64,000 nucleotides of DNA, taken from positions 620,001 through 684,000 of the forward strand of contig NZ_WELI01000002.1 in the NCBI RefSeq assembly GCF_009184635.1. Direction: 5' to 3'. Numbering within the stretch: the stretch's first letter is position 1; every line of letters begins with the position of its first letter. Under the pieces are notes generated by a model. It was not told where the DNA came from and ran no database searches. It was given only the letters and a program-made list of their open reading frames with translations. This document shows positions 35,207 through 42,085 of the stretch, in pieces. This DNA comes from Rudanella paleaurantiibacter (GTDB lineage: Bacteria; Bacteroidota; Bacteroidia; Cytophagales; Spirosomataceae). The translations under genes and the position numbers were made by a program.

Positions 35207-36343
35207 ATGCTCTTCCGCGATATTATTGGTCACGACGACCTCAAGCAACACCTGGTTCGGGCGGTGCAGCAGAACCACCTCGCCCACGCCCAACTGTTCG
35301 ACGGGCCTACCGGGAGTGCCAACCTCGCCCTCGCGCTGGCATTGGCCACGTACGTCAACTGCGAAGACCCGCAAGGCACGGGTACGCCCGAAGCCGATGC
35401 CTGCGGCCGGTGCGCGTCGTGCATCAAAATGAACAAACTGGTCCACCCCGACCTGCATCTGGTGTTTCCAGTGGCCAATATGGGCAGCAAGGCCAAAACG
35501 AGCGAGGCTTTTCTGGCCGACTGGCGGCAGATGGTGCTTCAGTCCCCCTACCGCACCCTGCCCGAGTGGCTCGAACAAACCGGAGCCGATAACAAGCAGG
35601 GTAACATTTCGGCCGAGGAAGCCCGCAGCATTATCCAGAAACTGGCTCTCAAAGCGTACGAAGGCCGGTACAAGATCATGTTGATCTGGCTACCCGAACT
35701 GATGAATGTGGCCTCGGCCAACGCCCTACTCAAAGTACTCGAAGAACCACCCGAGCGCACCTTGTTTCTGCTGGTGACCAATCAGCCCGACAAACTGCTG
35801 ATTACCATTCTGTCGCGGACGCAGCGGGTAGCGGTTCGGGCCTTTACCGACGACGAGGTGGCTCTGTACTTACGGCAGGCGCATAACCTCGACGAAACCC
35901 GGGCCCGGCAGGCGGCTTTTCTGGCCAATGGCGATATGGCTGCGGCCCTGCAGCTGCTCCGTACTGAACCTGAGAGCGGCCCCGACCGGCACAGTTGGTT
36001 TGCCGACTGGATGAGGGCCTGCTACCGGCAGGATCTGATGGCCCTGGTAAAGCAGGCCGACCAGTTCGATGGGTTCAGCAAGGAAAAACAAAAGGGGCTT
36101 ATGGAGTACAGCCTGCGGTTGTGCCGCGACCTGTTTTTGTGGCAGCAAGGGGCCCAATCGCTGCTCCGGTTGCCCGAGGATGAACTCACGTTTGTGAAAA
36201 ACTTTGCGAAGGTGCTACAACCCGTACATATTGAACGGATTATCACCGACATTAACGAGGCCGCCTACCACATCGAACGAAATGCCCGCGCCAAAATGGT
36301 TTTGCTGGATCTGTCGCTGACGTTTAGCCGGTTGATACGATAA
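35207..36343 (+). CDS. holB: DNA polymerase III delta' subunit
   Basis: A 378-residue clamp-loader subunit of the AAA+ fold. The N-terminus is FRDIIGHDDLKQHLVRAV, with HLAHAQLFDGPTGSANLALALA in the Walker A position; the lysine-threonine of a working P-loop is missing, which is expected for delta', a stator without ATPase activity. A zinc module has Cys in VNCEDP and CGRCASC. The conserved ISAEEARSIIQKL and LLKVLEEPPERTLFLL (sensor region) follow. It loads the sliding clamp with DnaX and HolA. Its 3' end lies against a snap-back repeat and the converging gene at 36401. Confidence 0.9.
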   Translation: MLFRDIIGHDDLKQHLVRAVQQNHLAHAQLFDGPTGSANLALALALATYVNCEDPQGTGTPEADACGRCASCIKMNKLVHPDLHLVFPVANMGSKAKTSEAFLADWRQMVLQSPYRTLPEWLEQTGADNKQGNISAEEARSIIQKLALKAYEGRYKIMLIWLPELMNVASANALLKVLEEPPERTLFLLVTNQPDKLLITILSRTQRVAVRAFTDDEVALYLRQAHNLDETRARQAAFLANGDMAAALQLLRTEPESGPDRHSWFADWMRACYRQDLMALVKQADQFDGFSKEKQKGLMEYSLRLCRDLFLWQQGAQSLLRLPEDELTFVKNFAKVLQPVHIERIITDINEAAYHIERNARAKMVLLDLSLTFSRLIR

Positions 36344-36402
36344 AAAGGAAAGGAGGAAGGAAAAAGGTTGCCCACGCTTGCGTTCCCTTCCTCCCCTCTT
36401 TT
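36342..36402. repeat. Purine/pyrimidine snap-back repeat, copy 2
   Basis: It fills the 57-base gap between the holB stop and the opposing stop. A purine-rich left arm, the core CGCTTGCGTTCC (36375-36386), then a pyrimidine-rich right arm. It is shorter than copies 1 and 3 and its pairing is less perfect, but the core is identical. Confidence 0.75.
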
Positions 36403-36952
36403 ACTCAAACTCCTTTGGCAACCCAAGTTGCCGGGCGTAGTGGGCCGAACAGAAAGTATGCACACGCTGGAGGAGGCTATTCATGTCGTCGGCAAATTCT
36501 ACAAAATAATCGGGGTCAAGTTTAAGCAGCTTTTTCAGGAGTTGATCGGTCCGCTTGGCAATGTACAACGCACATTTGTCCGTGCGACTATTATAAGTAC
36601 GTAGCTGATCGGGGCGCTCTTCGAAAAACGAATTGAGCATGTAAATACCCAATTCGACCTCCCCGTACTTGTCTTTGGTTACCTTACCATGCCGGGTTAT
36701 GTAGCCGCTGATGGTACGCATATCCATCATGATCCACCCGGCCGAATCCTGCTTGAGCCGCACCGTGCGGTCGATAAACTCACGAATCACCATCCGGCGC
36801 TCATCAACCGTTTGTCCGTGCTCAATCAGCTCAAACTGAAGCCGTTCGAGCAGTAACGCATCTTTGGTAATAAGCCGCAGTAGCAGTTTATCTTTTTCGT
36901 TTTCGGGAAGCCGAACAATGGCACGTTTGAGATCGGGATCGATGGCGGGCAT
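36401..36952 (-). CDS. Conserved hypothetical protein
   Basis: A 183-residue soluble, highly charged, probably all-helical protein (MPAIDPDLKRAIVRLPENEK..., DKLLLRLITKDALLLERLQF). No signal peptide, membrane segment or known catalytic motif is seen. I do not recognise a family. ATG 36952 is chosen because the longer frame adds residues encoded by the repeat-like leader. It converges with holB and is divergent from the TIGR01777 gene; a matched 23-bp inverted repeat lies just before both start codons. Confidence 0.7.
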   Translation of the reverse strand: MPAIDPDLKRAIVRLPENEKDKLLLRLITKDALLLERLQFELIEHGQTVDERRMVIREFIDRTVRLKQDSAGWIMMDMRTISGYITRHGKVTKDKYGEVELGIYMLNSFFEERPDQLRTYNSRTDKCALYIAKRTDQLLKKLLKLDPDYFVEFADDMNSLLQRVHTFCSAHYARQLGLPKEFE

Positions 36953-36957
36953 AGGCA

Positions 36958-37100
36958 CAGTGAACAGGTAACAGCGAACAGAGAGCAACAAACAGTTCTT
37001 CGCTGCAAAGAAACAGATAATTGGTATTAACCGTTACTTCATAGCTGACCAAACCATTTACGCCAGGTGGTGTTGGTTGTTCACTGTTGGCTGTTCACTG
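36958..37100. repeat. 23-bp inverted repeat flanking a divergent promoter region
   Basis: Copy A (36958-36980) and copy B (37078-37100) are inverted relative to each other and match at 20 of 23 positions. Each contains two TGTTC-CTG-type units (TGTTCACTG twice in copy B). Read in the direction of its own gene, each copy ends four or five bases before the ATG: 36952 on the minus strand and 37105 on the plus strand. The 97 bases between them are AT-rich and should hold both promoters. Confidence 0.75.
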
Positions 37101-37104
37101 CATT

Positions 37105-38028
37105 ATGACTATTCTGATTACGGGCGGTACCGGAAGTATTGGCCGCCGACTCACCCAACTTTTACAACAGCAAGGCCACACGGTTGCCTGGCTAAGCCGC
37201 TCTGAGCAATCTGTCCCGAATGTGCAGGTGTACCACTGGGATGTCCGAAAGAGCCAGATCGATGCGCAGGCCGTTGCCAACGCCGACGCCATTATTCACC
37301 TGGCCGGGGCTGGTATTGCCGATGAGCGCTGGAGCGACGCCCGCAAGCGCGAGATTCTGGAAAGCCGCACTCAATCGACGGCGTTGCTGGCCCAGGCGCT
37401 GCGCAACACACCCAACCGGGTACGAGTGTTTGTCTCGTCGTCGGCTATTGGCTACTACGGTGGCGATACCGGCGACCGCCCCATGAACGAGACCAGCCCA
37501 GCCGGCAACGATTTTCTGGCGCAGGTAACCCGTGCCTGGGAGCGGTCGGTTGACGATATAGACGCTATCCGAACCCCCGAGGGGCAGCCCATTCGCACGG
37601 TACGCATCCGTACGGGTGTCGTGCTCACCATGGCGGGCGGAGCCTTGCCAAAACTGGTACAACCCATTCGGCTGGGGGCCGGTGCCGCTATCGGATCGGG
37701 ACAGCAGTATATTTCGTGGATTCACGTCGACGATATATGTCAGCTATTTATTCAGGCTGTCGAAACAGAGTCGTGGAAAGGCGCTTACAATGGCGTAGCC
37801 CCTGAGCCGGTCACTAACGAAGTTCTCACCCGCGAGATCGCCAGTGTACTCAAGCGACCACTTATTCTGCCCAAAGTACCGGCTTTTGCCATCAAGCTCG
37901 CTTTTGGCGAACTGGCCGTAACTGTGCTGGGCAGCAGTTTGGTACTCAACAAACGGATTGCCCACGAAACCACGTTTGCGTACAAATTCCCCAGATTGCG
38001 CGACGCCCTTGAGGATTTGCTGAAGTAG
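37105..38028 (+). CDS. TIGR01777 family NAD(P)-binding epimerase-like protein
   Basis: A 307-residue extended-SDR protein of the YfcH/SulA-like family. The nucleotide-binding motif ILITGGTGSIGRRL opens the protein at ATG 37105. Then come IIHLAGAGIADERW, the conserved RVFVSSSAIGYYGG, and RIRTGVVLTMAGGALP. The C-terminal 90 residues (ARE-like EVLTREIASVLKRPLILPKV..., DUF1731 region) complete the family's usual length. Members bind NAD(P)H; the substrate and role are unproven despite old 'cell division inhibitor' labels. It lies divergent from 36401 and 148 bases upstream of the thiolase gene on the same strand. Confidence 0.88.
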   Translation: MTILITGGTGSIGRRLTQLLQQQGHTVAWLSRSEQSVPNVQVYHWDVRKSQIDAQAVANADAIIHLAGAGIADERWSDARKREILESRTQSTALLAQALRNTPNRVRVFVSSSAIGYYGGDTGDRPMNETSPAGNDFLAQVTRAWERSVDDIDAIRTPEGQPIRTVRIRTGVVLTMAGGALPKLVQPIRLGAGAAIGSGQQYISWIHVDDICQLFIQAVETESWKGAYNGVAPEPVTNEVLTREIASVLKRPLILPKVPAFAIKLAFGELAVTVLGSSLVLNKRIAHETTFAYKFPRLRDALEDLLK

Positions 38029-38135
38029 CGGATTAGCTACTCCTACATAAACGCACTTTTCGACCTGCCATATACCATTTGGTATTGTGTAAGGTACCCC
38101 TTCGGACAAAGATGGTATGCGTGCATACAAATCTG

Positions 38136-38143
38136 TATCTTTG
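38136..38143 (+). promoter_or_regulatory. Possible -7 element for the thiolase gene
   Basis: TATCTTTG is a full match to TAnnTTTG, 33 bases before the ATG at 38177. No clear TTTG is present at the expected upstream distance. Its position inside the longer open frame is an argument against a start at 38117. Confidence 0.35.
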
Positions 38144-38176
38144 GCCAAAGACTACAAACTAAAAACCTTACGCCCA

Positions 38177-39385
38177 ATGGCAGACGCTTTCATCTACGAC
38201 GCCGTGCGCACCCCTCGCGGACGGGGCAAGAGCGATGGGTCGCTCCACGATATTCAGCCCATTCAGTTATTAACCAGTGTACTGACCAACCTACGCGACC
38301 GCAATGGACTGGATACCAGCCTGATCGACGACGTGATTATGGGCTGCGTAACGCCCGTAGGCGAGCAGGGCGCCGATATTGCCCGTACGGCCGTGCTCGA
38401 AGCAGGCTATGCCGAATCGGTAGCCGGGGTGCAACTCAACCGGTTTTGCTCATCGGGGCTGGAGGCCATCAATATGGCTGCAGCCTACGTGATGTCGGGG
38501 CAGGTAGACGCCATTGTAGCCGGTGGTGTGGAGTCTATGTCAAGGGTACCAATGGGAACCGACGGGGGTGCTCTGTTTATGAATCCGCAGATTGTAGCCC
38601 GGCACAACATTGTTCCGCAGGGTATTTCGGCCGATCTGATCGCCACTAAATACGGCTACACGCGTGCGGCCGCTGATGCCTTCGCGGCCGAATCGTACCG
38701 CCGGGCTGAGGCCGCCCAGGCCGACAACCGGTTTGCCCGGACGCTCGTACCTCTCCGCGACGAAATTGGGCAGGTAGTGCTGGACCGCGACGAGGGCGTC
38801 CGCCCCGGCACAACGGCCGAGAGCTTAGGTAAGCTGAAACCGGCGTTTGAGATGATGGGACAAATGGGCCTCGACGCGCTGGCTCTGCTCAAATACGCCG
38901 AGTATAACAAGATCAACCACGTACACCATGCTGGTAACTCGTCGCAGATTGTCGACGGATCGGCGGGGGTGTTGATCGGGAGCAAAGAGTTCGGTGAGAA
39001 AGCCGGCCTCAAGCCCCGCGCCCGCATCAAGGCCTTTGCTATTGTTGGGTCGGAGCCCACCATTATGCTTACCGGCCCTATTCCGGCCACGCGGAAGGTG
39101 CTTAAAAAAGCTGGTATGGCTATCAGCGACATCGACCTGTTCGAGGTCAACGAGGCTTTTGCGGCCGTACCCATGCTGTTTATGGACGAGCTGGGCGTTG
39201 ACCACAGCCAGCTCAATGTCAACGGGGGTTCTATTGCGCTGGGGCACCCACTGGGGGCCACCGGGGCCATCATCTCTGCCACCCTCATCGACGAGTTGGA
39301 GCGTTCCGACAAACAAATCGGCCTGTCGACCCTTTGTATCGGCGGGGGCATGGGCATTGCCACCATTTTTGAGCGAGTAAATTAA
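38177..39385 (+). CDS. Acetyl-CoA C-acyltransferase (thiolase)
   Basis: A 402-residue thiolase. The nucleophile is Cys91 in [16 protein letters not shown], the histidine is in [16 protein letters not shown], and the second catalytic cysteine is in [11 protein letters not shown]. Other marks are [18 protein letters not shown] at the N-terminus and [11 protein letters not shown]. It performs the last step of fatty-acid beta-oxidation or the reverse condensation. I start at ATG 38177 ([13 protein letters not shown]), since the longer frame adds 20 residues with no thiolase similarity. No acyl-CoA dehydrogenase or hydratase genes adjoin. Its stop is followed by a snap-back repeat. Confidence 0.93.
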   Translation: MADAFIYDAVRTPRGRGKSDGSLHDIQPIQLLTSVLTNLRDRNGLDTSLIDDVIMGCVTPVGEQGADIARTAVLEAGYAESVAGVQLNRFCSSGLEAINMAAAYVMSGQVDAIVAGGVESMSRVPMGTDGGALFMNPQIVARHNIVPQGISADLIATKYGYTRAAADAFAAESYRRAEAAQADNRFARTLVPLRDEIGQVVLDRDEGVRPGTTAESLGKLKPAFEMMGQMGLDALALLKYAEYNKINHVHHAGNSSQIVDGSAGVLIGSKEFGEKAGLKPRARIKAFAIVGSEPTIMLTGPIPATRKVLKKAGMAISDIDLFEVNEAFAAVPMLFMDELGVDHSQLNVNGGSIALGHPLGATGAIISATLIDELERSDKQIGLSTLCIGGGMGIATIFERVN

Positions 39386-39472
39386 AAAGAGGGAGAAGAG
39401 AAGAAAGGAGAAAGGGAAGACTACGCTTGCGTTCCTTTTCTCCCTTCTCCTTTCTCCCCCCTTTTCTCTTAT
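39383..39472. repeat. Purine/pyrimidine snap-back repeat, copy 3
   Basis: It spans from the stop codon of the thiolase to the stop codon of the small opposing gene. Purine-rich left arm, core CGCTTGCGTTCC (39424-39435), pyrimidine-rich right arm; the arms pair over most of their length with small shifts. Same layout and the same convergent setting as the copies at 9570 and 36342. Confidence 0.8.
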
Positions 39473-39702
39473 TTCCGACTACCGTTGCGTGAGCCGCTAT
39501 GGCCCGAATGGCCATGCCCACCCCGCTCATCGGCCAATTGCTCTTTCGATTTGGCTTCGTGGTGATCCTCCTCGGGTTCCTGCTTCGATTTATGTTCATT
39601 GCCCATCACCTGTTCCATGTTCGGGCGTCGTCCGGTAGTATCGTAGCCGTGCTGATGATTGGGCTCCGAGCCGGGTTGCTGGGTTGTTTTGTTGTTAGCC
39701 AT
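39469..39702 (-). CDS. Small hydrophilic, probably disordered protein
   Basis: A 77-residue protein rich in His, Gly, Glu, Lys, Asn and Gln, with no hydrophobic segment (NMEQVMGNEHKSKQEPEEDH, and a C-terminal HGHSGHSGSRNGSRK). It is likely disordered. Reality is supported by the snap-back repeat ending exactly at its stop codon, a placement seen at two other real gene ends. It may be a stress-type hydrophilin or a histidine-rich metal binder; this is a guess. The 196-base gap upstream holds a GA-rich tract near 39757-39800 and the terminator of the next gene. Confidence 0.55.
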   Translation of the reverse strand: MANNKTTQQPGSEPNHQHGYDTTGRRPNMEQVMGNEHKSKQEPEEDHHEAKSKEQLADERGGHGHSGHSGSRNGSRK

Positions 39703-39841
39703 AACAATTGAGTGTTTGTTTAGGCTAATAACCTACCGAAAATATAGATTGTTATATGGCAGGGAAAGGAACAGAGGTAAGGAAGAAGGGAAAAGAGGGA
39801 TACTGATAAGCAGGTCGGTCTTTTTCGATCATTTAAAAAGC

Positions 39842-39873
39842 AAAACGGCGACTCAGTTGTGAGCCGCCGTTTT
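39842..39873 (-). terminator. Intrinsic terminator of the small lipoprotein gene
   Basis: AAAACGGCG-CTCA, loop, then TGAG-CGCCGTTTT with one mismatch. On the minus strand it follows the lipoprotein stop by 25 bases; A-runs on both sides make it usable in either direction. A smaller hairpin (TTGCAAA/TTTGCAA) follows at 39879-39897. Confidence 0.7.
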
Positions 39874-39898
39874 TGGGGTTGCAAAACGTGTTTGCAAA

Positions 39899-40105
39899 TT
39901 ACTTAGCTGAATCAGCAGGCATAGCAGCGGCTGAAGAATCCGTAGCCATCGTGCTGTCAGTTGCTACAGTAGCTGATGAATCCATCGTCATTGACGTAGA
40001 GTCAGCAGTCGTAGTAGTTTCAGTGCTTTCAGCTTTCTTCTGGCAAGAAGTAGCCAGAGCGATCATTGCCAGGAAGAAGAATGAAGATTTTACAAGAGCT
40101 TTCAT
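39899..40105 (-). CDS. Small Ser/Thr/Asp-rich lipoprotein
   Basis: A 68-residue lipoprotein. The signal peptide ends at the lipobox ALATSC (Cys21), followed by QKKAES and a low-complexity tail with repeated short units such as MDSSA, ATDSTMATDSSA. The tail is probably unstructured. The gene is monocistronic, with its own terminator. The divergent ECF sigma gene starts 145 bases upstream in an AT-rich gap. Similar tiny low-complexity lipoproteins are common in Bacteroidota; the role is unknown. Confidence 0.75.
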   Translation of the reverse strand: MKALVKSSFFFLAMIALATSCQKKAESTETTTTADSTSMTMDSSATVATDSTMATDSSAAAMPADSAK

Positions 40106-40250
40106 GATATTGGGGTAGTTTAACGTTAACGATTAATACCAACCTTAATACCCGACCGAGAAATAGGTAACCCACGTTTTTGAGAAAATTTTAAAACTTT
40201 TTTTTGGGTTACTATTTTGGTGAAACTGTATTAACTAATGAGCGCGATTA

Positions 40251-40835
40251 ATGAGGGAGACGATTCGTTTGCACTGGACTGACGAAGCCCTGCTGGATGG
40301 CCTGGCGAGCGGATCGGATGCGGCTCTGAATCAGTTGTATCAACGGTACTTCCCGATGACACTGCACCTGATTCTGAGTAATAACGGAAGTGAAGACGAC
40401 GCGAAGGACATCTTTCAGGAAGCGTTGGTTGTTTTGTACGAACGCGCTCAGGACGAGACGTTTGCACTAAGCGCCCAACTCAAAACGTACCTGTATTCGG
40501 TTTGCCGACGCCTTTGGCTCAAGCAGCTGTCCCGACGGGGGCGTTTCGGAAGCCTCGCGGCCGACGAGCTCAACGAGTCGGATGAACTTCTGTCTACCGA
40601 CGAAGACCTCACCGAACACGAGCGCCGGAATGAGCAGTTCGATCTGATGGCAGCCTCGCTGGCGAAACTGGGCGAGCCCTGCCGTACGTTACTTGAAGAT
40701 TTTTATATCCGTCAGTTGTCTATGCAGGACATCACGGAAAAGTTTGGGTACACCAATACCGACAATGCGAAGACGCAGAAGTACAAGTGCCTCATGCGAT
40801 TGAAGCGATTGTTTTTTTCGGATTACCAAGAATAG
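40251..40835 (+). CDS. ECF-type RNA polymerase sigma factor
   Basis: A 194-residue sigma-70 family protein with region 2 (DAALNQLYQRYFPMTLHLIL, then DDAKDIFQEALVVLYERA) and region 4 (LEDFYIRQLSMQDITEKFGY, with the helix-turn-helix followed by NAKTQKYKCLMRLKRLF). The linker is acidic and the protein is in the usual ECF range. It directs RNA polymerase to a special promoter set in response to a signal. The next gene on the same strand, 104 bases away, encodes a single-span membrane protein with a trypsin-like domain, which may control it. Confidence 0.9.
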   Translation: MRETIRLHWTDEALLDGLASGSDAALNQLYQRYFPMTLHLILSNNGSEDDAKDIFQEALVVLYERAQDETFALSAQLKTYLYSVCRRLWLKQLSRRGRFGSLAADELNESDELLSTDEDLTEHERRNEQFDLMAASLAKLGEPCRTLLEDFYIRQLSMQDITEKFGYTNTDNAKTQKYKCLMRLKRLFFSDYQE

Positions 40836-40849
40836 TACATGTATGATGG

Positions 40850-40930
40850 CTAATGAATAATGTATAATGAATTAAGACGGGTTTGTTCGTAACGTCTAAT
40901 CATTCATTCCACATTATCCATTTTACATTC
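40850..40930. repeat. Imperfect inverted repeat of AATAATG-type units
   Basis: The left arm (with AATGAATAATGTATAATG) and right arm (with CATTCATTCCACATTATCC) surround a centre AAGACG...CGTCT. Pairing is imperfect. It lies between two genes on the same strand, so it would be transcribed and could affect expression of the protease. It resembles the perfect hairpin at 52525-52617 in its arms. Confidence 0.6.
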
Positions 40931-40939
40931 CATAAAAGG

Positions 40940-41968
40940 ATGAACGAGGAAAAGCAAATTACCGACGCCCTTGAGCAGTATGGTCGCCGGTTGGTTTTTA
41001 AGGAACGTTTGGCAAGGGCTCAGGCAAGCATCGATATGGATTCGATGCGGCAACGAGCCCAGATGCTGGCTACCGACGCCGAGCCACCCGTAAAACGGAT
41101 TGGCCGCGTGCGCGAGCTGTGGCAAACCTACCGCTCTACCTTTGCGGTGGCCGCGGCTGTAGCCATCGTGACTACCTTCTCGACCCTGTTTCTGGTTCGT
41201 TATTACCGCAATACTACTCAGCAGCAGGAGCAGTACAGCATGTTGCGTCGGGATGTACAGGCTATTAAGCAATCGCAGAACCGGATTCTCGATGGCCTCA
41301 GCGTCCGCCGGAAATCGCTAATTACGGTAAACCCCGGTCAAATTGCCGGTACCAGCTTTCTGCTCAATTCCGACGGCTATCTGGTCACCAACAACCATAT
41401 TGTACAGGGAGCCGACTCGGTATATGTACAGAGTCAGTCGGGCGATGTGTATAAGGCCCGGGTTGTGTACGCCGACAAAGGCTATGATTTGGCTATTTTG
41501 AGTGTGCGCGACGACAGTACGTTCCGGCCCGGTCAGGTGGTGCCCTACGGATTTGACCCGCGCCCGTCTGATTTGGGCGAGCGAGTGTTTACCCTCGGTT
41601 TTCCCCGCGACGAGATTGTGTACGGCGAAGGCTACGTAAGCAGTGGTACCGGCTACCGCAACGATTCATCGGCGTATCAGGTAGCCATCAGTGTAAACCC
41701 CGGCAACTCGGGTGGCCCGCTGCTCGACGGCAGTGGCAACGTGATCGGAATTATCAGCGGTAAGCAAGTTTCGAGCGAAGGCGCTTCGTTTGCGATCAAA
41801 ACCGACTTTCTTTATCGCGCTATTAGTGCCATTCCGAATGATTCGCTCAAGGGACAACCCCTGAAGTTAAGCCGCCGGAGCGCCCTAAGCCGCCTACCTC
41901 GCACTCAGCAGATTAAGCGAGTACAGCAGAACGTGTATATGGTGAAGGTGTTCAAGCACAAGGAATAG
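40940..41968 (+). CDS. Membrane-anchored trypsin-like (S1C/HtrA-like) protease
   Basis: A 342-residue protein: a 65-residue charged cytoplasmic part, one transmembrane helix (about 68-87), then a periplasmic trypsin-like domain with the full catalytic triad His153 (TNNHIV), Asp183 (YDLAIL) and Ser257 (NPGNSGGPL). No PDZ domain follows; the last 40 residues are basic. I start at ATG 40940, which has a purine-rich AAAAGG just before it. Being paired with an ECF sigma factor, its cytoplasmic part may bind the sigma, or the protease may answer envelope stress; this is inference, as the N-terminal part has no recognised anti-sigma motif. Confidence 0.85.
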   Translation: MNEEKQITDALEQYGRRLVFKERLARAQASIDMDSMRQRAQMLATDAEPPVKRIGRVRELWQTYRSTFAVAAAVAIVTTFSTLFLVRYYRNTTQQQEQYSMLRRDVQAIKQSQNRILDGLSVRRKSLITVNPGQIAGTSFLLNSDGYLVTNNHIVQGADSVYVQSQSGDVYKARVVYADKGYDLAILSVRDDSTFRPGQVVPYGFDPRPSDLGERVFTLGFPRDEIVYGEGYVSSGTGYRNDSSAYQVAISVNPGNSGGPLLDGSGNVIGIISGKQVSSEGASFAIKTDFLYRAISAIPNDSLKGQPLKLSRRSALSRLPRTQQIKRVQQNVYMVKVFKHKE

Positions 41969-42008
41969 TGAAGAGCACGGTTCCAAAAGAGCTTCATTTC
42001 ATTCATAA

Positions 42009-42040
42009 AAAAAGCCCGCTTCAAGTTGAGCGGGCTTTTT
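42009..42040. terminator. Bidirectional intrinsic terminator
   Basis: AAAAAGCCCGCT, an eight-base loop, then AGCGGGCTTTTT, between the convergent protease and TonB-dependent receptor genes. Confidence 0.88.
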
Positions 42041-42085
42041 GGTATCAGGTTGTTTAACAATTGAGTAAATCAGAAGCGCCATTCG

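Noticed and set aside
35207-36343. HolB as an active ATPase
   Set aside because: The Walker A position lacks the GKT, as expected for delta', so it was not taken as damaged or as DnaX.
38117-38176. N-terminal extension of the thiolase
   Set aside because: The extra residues have no thiolase similarity and a -7-type element lies inside them.
39757-39800. A fourth snap-back repeat
   Set aside because: It has a purine-rich tract only, lacks the CGCTTGCGTTCC core and the pairing arm.
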